From: Pogonophryne albipinna
Lineage: Eukaryota; Chordata; Actinopteri; Perciformes; Artedidraconidae
Direction of reading: 5' to 3'
Assembly (NCBI GenBank): GCA_028583405.1
Contig: CM053258.1
Span: 4,805,738 to 4,869,737, forward strand
Length of the DNA stretch: 64,000 bases
Position numbers and translations under genes: made by a program
In this document: in pieces, positions 37,271 through 64,000 of the stretch
How positions within the stretch are numbered: the first letter of the stretch is position 1
Layout: every line of letters begins with the position of its first letter
The notes under the pieces: generated by a model
Told to the model about the DNA's origin: nothing
The model's input: the letters and a program-made list of their open reading frames with translations, nothing else
Databases searched by the model: none

Positions 37271-37741
37271 CTTGTAGTTGTTCTGAGCGTATTCCTGATG
37301 TTTTAAAACGGATAGTGTTGTTTTATCCCTTTCTCATTACTTAAAACGGTTATCATTATCTTTAGCTGCTAAAATCAACGAGCCTCGATGCTAACGTCTT
37401 CAGTTTGAATTTAGCCGCCTCCGCGCCTGCGCAGTACACTATCTCTTTCTTTTACGTTTTTTAAATTTATTTCGCTAATTATTTCTGAAAGTACTCTAAA
37501 GTACTCTATTCTGACATATAGTTTATTTGAATAAAGAAATACCACACTTTTTAAAAATAAAAACAATTGTGAAAAACACGGGGTTTTGTACAGGATATCA
37601 CGTAATCAAAACGGAAGTTATTATTGAGGGCGGGACGTTTTCAAAATTCGTGTGGTTGTGACTGTTGACAAATCTCACATTTTTCGTATCGATAAAAGCA
37701 GCGCCATATAGAAAGATTCTATTATACGGCTCTGGATAAAG
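37271..37741. promoter_or_regulatory. Shared divergent promoter of knl1 (-) and knstrn (+)
   Basis: The knl1 non-coding exon 1 ends at 37271 on the minus strand; the knstrn non-coding exon 1 ends at 37741 on the plus strand (AAAG|GTAGGC). Between them the transcription starts must lie within a few hundred bases. Visible motifs: GCGCCTGCGCA at 37423-37433 (NRF1-like), GGGCGGGA at 37628-37635 (E2F/Sp1-like) and TTCAAA at 37640-37645 (TTTGAA, the CHR element, on the minus strand), with another TTTGAA at 37404-37409. No TATA box is clear. E2F plus CHR motifs are typical of G2/M genes; function is inferred. Confidence 0.6.
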
Positions 37742-38148
37742 GTAGGCGTTGTTGTTGTGTTATGTGTTATAACCATAGACTATATATATAAAGGTTACTT
37801 ATAACTAGACTCTTGATATGTTATTTTTCTTAAATCGTCACCGAATATTAGGGGAATCGCACCAAACTCCATAAAAAATACCTACAGTTGTATGTTCCGC
37901 ATGATAGCGAATATATAGGGCATGTTATCCATTTATACTGTATGTAATCTGTTATTGTAATCCAAGATTAACCTATTGAATCGTAAGAATACATGTATGC
38001 ATTGCAAACATTATACTGTAGTTTTAGGTAAACGGCTGGATCAGTGAAGATTTCCAGGAATAACTTAATGAAACTTAATCAGATTGTTTTCTTCATACAG
38101 ACCTTTGTCCTGACCGGCATTGTATTAATTGGAAAACGATAAAGCACA

Positions 38149-41100
38149 ATGTCTTCAAAGATTCCAAGAGGTAAGCAAAATAAGCTTTTTTTTGCACTTT
38201 GATTGCATGCATATTAATGTATGTTTTAAATATTGTAATTGTATATTTTAACAGCTGATTTTTAACCTTGTGTTTTCCAGGTGTGCAGCTCCATACAGAA
38301 ACAAAGACAACTGGTGACAACGTGACAAGGTAAGAAATTGCTGATTTCAAATCTTCAAGCGTAAAAACTGTACATGTCACGACTTAGAAGATGTTGGTTA
38401 AACCTCCTACAAATCCGACAACACTCAACAAGCTGATACATATGAATAAAAAACTCTATACAGACCTTTTGCCACCAGTTGTCAATTTACAGTAACACAC
38501 TACAGCTTCAAATCAAATATTTTTTAGCCTTAAACCTTGCTCCCAAAAGACAAAGCGATGAACGGAAGAATTTGGAGGCAAACCTAGAATGAAGTACAAA
38601 GTCCTTATTGTAAAGTGAGTGCTCCATTCAGAGAAACCTTGACGCACTTTACTATAATTTTCCTTTCATCATTCAATGCAAACTCATTCTTACCTGCCAG
38701 GCTCATAACATGTCTGCTTAAAAGCTATTGAATATCTTGTTTTCACTTGTGTCTTCCAGGAAAAATGTTGCTCCCAAAGTCCCCAAAGGGTAAGTCATGC
38801 ATTATATGTTATATCCTGAAAATGCAGTGAGCGTCATCCCTAATTTCTTTTCAACTTTTGGATGCACCTGTCCTGTCTGTAGGTTATCCACCAGGTATGG
38901 GCAACAGGCAGGGCTCAAGGAGCAGAACCAGCATCTGATGGCTACCAACGAGGAGCTGCAGAAAAACCTCTCAGAGACACAGGTGCAGGAGACACATTTA
39001 ACAGAGTACTTTGGGCTGTATATTCTTGTGGCAGGAGCATTTCTCTCTTCTGTTTTCCTTTCAGATGTACAGCTTTTCTTTCCTTGTTATATTCCAGCAA
39101 AGAGTAGCTGAGTTGGAGCTGCAGTACAGTGACATCGAAACGGAGAATGTGGAAGTAAAGAAAAACCTGAGGGACTGTCATGTCCTCTTAGTCGTAGCCA
39201 ACATAGACCCAGGTAAAAATGTATTCATTATTTTCAAATGTGTTTATCTTCATTTGTGTTGAGCTTGATAGAAAATAACATAAAATCTCCTTAGTTGTAG
39301 GAGAAAGAGTTGGAGAAGCTGCACGACAAGATGAAGATCAAAGAAAGGAAGTTATGGTACGTTTATTTTATTTCAGTTTGCATATAGGTACAGTCATTTC
39401 TTTTTTGTCATATGCTTTATCAAACTCACACAAAAGACATTAAAGGTCTCCTATTATGCAAAATCCACCTTTTCATGTCTCTTTTACATCAACATGTGTC
39501 CCCTCTGTGTAAAGAGACTCTGAAAGTTTCAGGAACAAAGATTCTCTCTTTGTCCTGATCCATTTCTATAAAAACCTGTCTGAAAATGAGCTGATCAGAT
39601 TTTGGCCACTTTATTAACGATTTTTTGGCTTGTGTAACTAGTGGTGCACGATAATTATCGGCCCGATAATTATCGGTCCGATATTAGGAATTATGACGTC
39701 ATCCCGATAAACCCGATACAAGTATTAATAGCCCGATAATATACAATATATTTTTGGAGTAAAAAAAAAGAAAAAAATACTGCAGTGTGGGTGGATTGGG
39801 ATGAGGGGCGCTTGTTTTTCACTCGGCTCCTCCCGTTTTGCCAGTACTGTGGTATTAGTGGTTTAGGAAGAGGGGAGTTTTTCACAAATCCAGCGCTCCC
39901 TAACTCATGCCTGGCTGTGACGTAAATGGTGTGCGGCCGTGAAGCCAGGACAGTAAACAAACATGTCGTCGGTAGTATGGGACTATTTCAAAGTTTCAGA
40001 GTTAGATAGTTCGCTTGATATTTGTATTAACAAATGCAATGCAGAAGTTCCACGAGGAGGGAACAAGGCAACGAGCTAGAATACTTCCAACCTGATTAGT
40101 CACCTGAAACATCGCCATCGCTACGATGGTGTGTTAAAAGCGTACGAAGACGCCTGCGCTGCTAAACTAGCGGTGAATCCAAAGCCAGCTGCAAAGGCAC
40201 CGGGGCTTTTACCTATCGACGAGGCTTTTGAAAAAGGCAAGAACTTTATTTGGGAAAATAAATATGGTCACTTTGAAGAGTCAAAACTGTTCTTGGCTTT
40301 GTTTTGTTCATAGTAGTAATGCTCATGTCATTTGCTCACTACTAGTCTTTTTTTTACCACCAGGTGTGCAAAAACTACAGGTACATTTAATATATATATA
40401 TATATTATATTATCGGTTATCGGTCTTGAGAAGCAGGAAGTTATCGGTATCGGTTTCAAAAAACCAATATCGTGCATCCCTATGTGTAACCCTTATCACC
40501 TGAATCTCCTCCTAGAGCACCATTGTGTTCTTTGTAACCAAATCTCTCTCAGAGGGGCGTGGGGAGGGGCTTCTTATTTTCATCTAAAGTAACAGACACA
40601 GAATCAGCACTTTGGAAACAGGGCTGAAACAGAGGGGATTATGGGTAATGCTGCAATGATCTGTTTGGTGTTAGGAGCCAAACACTTCAGAGACATGTTC
40701 TGTATAGGTCTGAGACCTATAATATATTGATGAAAAACAGTGTAATAGGAGACCTTTAATATATATATATATTAATATTAATATATATATATATATATAT
40801 ACTAGTTATATGCCACAAAAAAATACACAATTAAAGAAAGTGAGAACATTTTACTTGTTTTTTTTAAATAATTGAAATTGGCACTATACTTTTATCCTAC
40901 ATTAAAGGGTTACAGAATGTAGGTTATCATCCGCAGTGCCATCTAGTAAACACACATTTCGATGTCTCCCTTTCAGAGTGTATCCACGAACCTGCTGAAT
41001 GAATTAAAAGTGTTCAGAGACTCTGCATCCCAGCAACGTGCCCGGCTAGAGGTGAGTCAACTCCTTTGTAATGATCCATTTAACGTTGTTATTTGCTGTA

Positions 41101-41279
41101 TAAGATTTAAGGAAATGTTTTTAAATGTTCCTCATTTTACACGCTTACAGGAAATCCAATCAACAGTGACAGATCTCACTAAAGCACGGGAACATATGAA
41201 GCAGGAACGGGAGGACTTTTCTCAGGAGGCTGCTGAAATGGAACAAGCTCTTAAGGAAGCAGAAGCTCTCTTGTTATAA
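38149..41279 (+). CDS. knstrn: knstrn (kinastrin/SKAP), small kinetochore-associated protein, complete in 8 coding exons
   Basis: KNSTRN works with astrin at bioriented kinetochores and on spindle microtubules to secure chromosome alignment and anaphase onset. Coding exons: 38149-38170, 38281-38329, 38760-38789, 38883-38982, 39098-39212, 39301-39356, 40977-41051, 41151-41279. The sum is 576 bases: 191 residues plus TAA. Recognised from the C-terminal coiled coil: LKEQNQHLMATNEELQKNLS, then LRDCHVLLVVANIDPG, then STNLLNELKVFRDS, then LTKAREHMKQERE and ending EMEQALKEAEALLL, all close to vertebrate KNSTRN. Human KNSTRN is about 316 residues, so the N-terminus here is short. It opens MSSKIPRG, containing an SKIP (SxIP) motif. 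A 5' non-coding exon ends at 37741, and exon 2 UTR begins at 38101. Nested transposons fill the sixth coding intron. Confidence 0.92.
39440..40759. mobile_element. MITE-like repeat (second copy), split by a nested hAT element
   Basis: Left end TTAAAGGTCTCCTATTATGC, right end ATAGGAGACCTTTAA; the same family as 11194-11572, with shared interior blocks (e.g. CCTGTCTGAAAATGAGCTGA). An 844-bp hAT element interrupts it. In knstrn, between the exons at 39356 and 40977. Confidence 0.8.
39639..40482 (+). mobile_element. hAT element with a broken BED zinc-finger transposase N-terminus
   Basis: Ends TAGTGGTGCACGATAATTA and ATATCGTGCATCCCTA; perfect 8-bp duplication TGTGTAAC at 39631-39638 and 40483-40490. 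From 39963 the plus strand reads M-S-S-V-V-W-D-Y-F-K-V, C-I-N-K-C-N-A-E-V, then after a stop N-T-S-N-L-I-S-H-L-K-H-R-H: a BED-type finger interrupted by a nonsense codon. Only this N-terminal part of the transposase remains. Nested inside 39440-40759. Confidence 0.9.
40757..40802. repeat. (TA)n low-complexity run
   Basis: Alternating TA with ATTA interruptions directly after the MITE end. Confidence 0.8.
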
Positions 41280-41361
41280 ATGTAATAATAATTTCTCGAC
41301 TTAAAGTATTTAAAAAAATGTTATAAGTGTATATTGATGTATGTTGTGGTGAGAGAAAGTG

Positions 41362-41367
41362 AATAAA
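41362..41367 (+). terminator. knstrn polyadenylation signal
   Basis: AATAAA 83 bases after the knstrn stop codon, followed by a TTGTTGCTTC stretch suitable as a downstream element. Confidence 0.65.
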
Positions 41368-41379
41368 GTATTGTTGCTT

Positions 41380-42130
41380 CCGCCTATTCCTCATCTCTTC
41401 ATATTAAAACCGCTGAAACCACAATATTTGAAGATGCTAACCCCGGGGAGAAATTGGATTTTGTAACGGTTGCTCCATTTTAGAATATACAATATTTATA
41501 TGTTAAAGTAAAATGTAAAAATTACCTATACCATATTTGAGAGGATTTTCTTTTCCAGTATACCCACAACTAAAGATTGTAATAATTATCTACAACTTCA
41601 GATATTTTCCATGTAAGTTGAAAATGTTAAAAAAAACTTGATAACTAATTGATTTTTGCATTTAAATCACATTAACCTAGTTATTATAGTCCTTGGATAA
41701 ACACAAAATAGTATTGTGTATATATATTTTTTAAAACACTAATAATATGTCAGAAAATGCGTATTGCAGTATCATAAATCCATACATTGTGCGGCTTATT
41801 CTTGCTTAATGGAAATTAGCTCAAAGCTAAATCTGGCACTATTATGCTTGACACATTTTAATGTTTTAAGTGTTCATTGTTGTGCATTGTCCCTGCCAAA
41901 TAAACGATAAAATAAAAAAATAGTCCCTTATTATGTGGACATATGCTAATTGTCAGGTGTATATTTGTCTACTGTGACATGTTTACATGCTGCAGCTGCT
42001 CTTTTCACTGTGTATATGCACACAAACCTATACCACACTACAGGAAAGGGAAAACCCATAAAAGTACAATAGGTCCTCTTTAAGCTTACAATCTTCATCC
42101 CTCTCAAGCCCCTGTTTGTCTTTCAGGGTT
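41380..42130. other. Intergenic spacer between convergent knstrn and the adhesion GPCR
   Basis: A/T-rich. Bases ~41925-42081 (CTACTGTGACATGTTTACATG ... CACACAAACCTATACCACAC ... AATAGGTCCTCTTTA) match a dispersed repeat also seen at 48962-49313. No gene seen. Confidence 0.5.
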
Positions 42131-61969
<19,839 letters not shown>

Positions 61970-62888
61970 GATCTTTCAATGGCACTAAGTCTCGATCAGG
62001 GTGCGGGATCCATTCACTGCTGCACAGGACTTATAGCAAGTATTGTTCCAAATTAAAGCACTGCTTCTCCAACAAGACACATCTACTTTAACTCCTACCT
62101 CTCTCTGGTTGAGTCAGGTCAAAGCAGCATCATTTACCCAAAGCAACTGATGACCACACGAATATGTTGTATGACTGACTTTGCATAGCTACCTGCTGCA
62201 GGCACAATCATTTTGTTTTGCAAATTCACAGTACCAAAAAAAAAAAATTCCTTCGTGCAAAAATAAGCAAAATATCCTGATGTTTAGATAAACATCTAGG
62301 CACTATGTAAATTAATTCAAGGAATGAACAGTGGTGTTGATGTACAGTAGCATGTGTGACACACTAGTATCTGCTTTAAAATAAATTAAATATTAAAATA
62401 CCTTACACAAAAGCATCCGATAGAAAAATATTGTATGACTTTTGTAATGTTTTTTCAAATCAGCTAAATTGTAAATATTCAAGTTGTGTTTTATTAATTT
62501 ACTGAGCTTGGAGTGTTAAAATATATCCTGTATATAGCCAAAGGAAGGACAAGGGTGTATGAAAAGCTGTGGTATCCCTTACTTGCTTAAATGTTAACAC
62601 CAAGTACATAGCCACGTCGAAATAGTTGGAGCCCTTAGTACTTATGTTTGTGTTTTTTATCCATTTATGTAATATATTCATTTATATTTTAAATCTGCAA
62701 AGTAACAAGTATCTAGATATCTTGTATCTATAAATACATTTAGTTGAGTAAAAGGTACAACATTTGGCAACAAAATGTAGTAAAGTATAAAGTTGCATAA
62801 TGTGAAGTACAAGTACCTTCATTTTTTACTTATGTGCTGTACTTGAGTAAATGAGTTAAGTTACTTTACTACTGCATGTAATACGTTA
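61970..62888. other. Upstream region of the adhesion GPCR, with repeat fragment
   Basis: A short 5'UTR/promoter of the receptor must lie just above 61969; no TATA box is certain. Bases ~62690-62880 are a fragment of the AAGTAC-rich family. Otherwise A/T-rich with no gene seen. Confidence 0.4.
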
Positions 62889-63403
62889 AGAGGTGGGAGA
62901 AGTATTCATTAAAAGTAGAAGTACCGGACCGGAGTGTAGTAATACTCTGTTACAGTAGAAGTAAAAGTACTGCATTTAAAATGTTACTCAGGTAAAAGTA
63001 TTAGCATCAAGTAAAAGTACTCATCATGAAAATTGGTACATTTCTTAATATTATATATCGTATGTTTTGATTATAATGATTGATCATTAAAGTCTAATCA
63101 AAGCTGGTAAAGGTGCAGCTAGTTTTAATGACTTTGTATACTGCAGGGTAGATTGTGAATTTACTCCAGGTGTAACTAAAGTCTGATTTAAGTGTTGTTT
63201 GTATTTCACATCATTCATCCACATCTGTAAAGTAACCAAAGGTACAAAATACATGTAGTGGAGTAAAAGTACACCATTGCCCCTGTATTGTAGTGGAGTA
63301 GAAGTACAAAGTAGCATACAATTGAAATACTCAAGTAAAGTACAAGTATCTCAAAATTGTACTCAAGTACATTACTTTGTACTTAGTTACTTTCCATCTC
63401 TGA
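62889..63403. mobile_element. AAGTAC-rich hAT-like element, perfect 8-bp target duplication
   Basis: Begins AGAGGTGGGAGAAGTATTC and ends TTACTTTCCATCTCTGA; flanked by ATACGTTA at 62881-62888 and 63404-63411. The perfect 8-base duplication places this family with hAT-type transposons. Confidence 0.85.
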
Positions 63404-63469
63404 ATACGTTACTTCCTAAACCTGTTTATGTATTTAAATACTTGTTTTTCCTCCAATCTTCTGCTTTAC

Positions 63470-63557
63470 ACCTCAGTCCAGTAAGTGGCGGTAGTGCACC
63501 AACTCGTTGCTTGGTAACCGCCATGAACCTGAGAGAAGAAGAAGAAGAAGAAGAGGG
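63470..63557 (+). repeat. Interspersed repeat ending in (GAA)n
   Basis: CAGTCCAGTAAGTGGCGGTA ... TTGGTAACCGCCATGAACCT then a GAA run at about 63534-63557. GGCGGTA ... TAACCGCC forms an inverted pair. The arrangement matches a common fish retroelement 3' end. Confidence 0.6.
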
Positions 63558-64000
63558 AAAAGATGGCGGAAATATACATAACAGTCACCCTGCTGCAGAA
63601 AGCATGACTACACGACATTGATATTCAGTGAGTAGACAGCAAAATTACAGAACATACATTTATTAATTGAGAGAATGTAATGACATGCGAGATTTGCGCT
63701 TATCTTTATTCAACCATGTGTTCCTGCATTAGTGTTTTAACCGCTTGTGTATATAATTAGAGAACAAGGTAATATTTCTCAATGACACCACTTACCATCT
63801 AGAGTGTATTAATTGAAAGTACATGTTCCTATTGTTAGGTCTTAACTAAACTCAGCCTATATTACTTTAACAACTCCCTCTGTCAACGACAGTTAACTCT
63901 TAGAAGTTAATTATGACATTTTAATTCCACACCAGTTCAACACATGCATTTACTGCAAGGCATTTTGTAAATAATTAAGGTTTACTGACTTACTAATGAA
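63558..64000. other. Right edge, possible 5' exon of a neighbouring gene
   Basis: AAGATGGCGGAAATATACATA (63560-63580) followed by a GTGAGTAG donor-like site at 63628 looks like a first exon, but the ATG frame stops after 14 codons and the next exon is outside the window. Beyond 63640 nothing is recognised. Confidence 0.2.

Noticed and set aside
63277..63621. 114-codon frame with an acidic Glu run.
   Set aside because: It runs across a hAT-like repeat and a GAA-tailed repeat; the Glu run is the GAA microsatellite.

Overview
The window is vertebrate nuclear DNA, almost certainly from a ray-finned (percomorph-like) fish. The evidence is intron-rich genes with GT-AG junctions, a Rex3 (RTE-clade) LINE, a dense load of hAT-type and MITE-like DNA transposons with 8-bp target duplications, long CA/GT/TC microsatellites and tRNA-derived SINEs. 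There is no bacterial, plasmid or CRISPR content. All gene models were built by hand from splice signals and reading phase; the three complete ones close exactly in frame.

Layout. (1) 1-1974: 3' part of a Rex3 element with an uninterrupted reverse-transcriptase reading frame. (2) 9973-10053 (-): first coding exon of nudt14; the rest of that gene appears to lie beyond the left edge, so 1-9972 is probably its first intron. (3) 10.2-19.1 kb: gene-poor intergenic DNA. (4) 20383-36487 (-): complete knl1, the kinetochore scaffold (29 coding exons, 2112 residues), with an amplified MELT array and a long exon plus short exon cassette present three times. (5) 38149-41279 (+): complete knstrn (small kinetochore-associated protein, 191 residues), head-to-head with knl1 across a short shared promoter. 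(6) 42131-61969 (-): complete adhesion GPCR of the ADGRG type (21 exons, 883 residues) whose extracellular part carries an F-type (fucolectin) lectin domain on its own phase-symmetric exon pair. (7) 62-64 kb: transposon fragments and a GAA-tailed repeat.

How it fits together. KNL1 recruits PP1 through SILK/RVSF motifs and BUB3-BUB1 through phosphorylated MELT repeats, and binds outer-kinetochore partners through its C-terminal coiled coil and RWD domains. KNSTRN acts at the kinetochore-microtubule interface, and here it starts with an SxIP-type end-binding motif. Sharing one divergent promoter with an NRF1-like site and E2F/CHR-like motifs would suit co-expression in G2/M.

Most interesting points: the lectin-adhesion GPCR fusion with intronic direct repeats bracketing the lectin exons; the homogenised MELT array with a 240-bp higher-order period; the triplicated knl1 exon cassette; the divergent kinetochore gene pair; and several nested transposon insertions, one of which starts eight bases into a knl1 intron.
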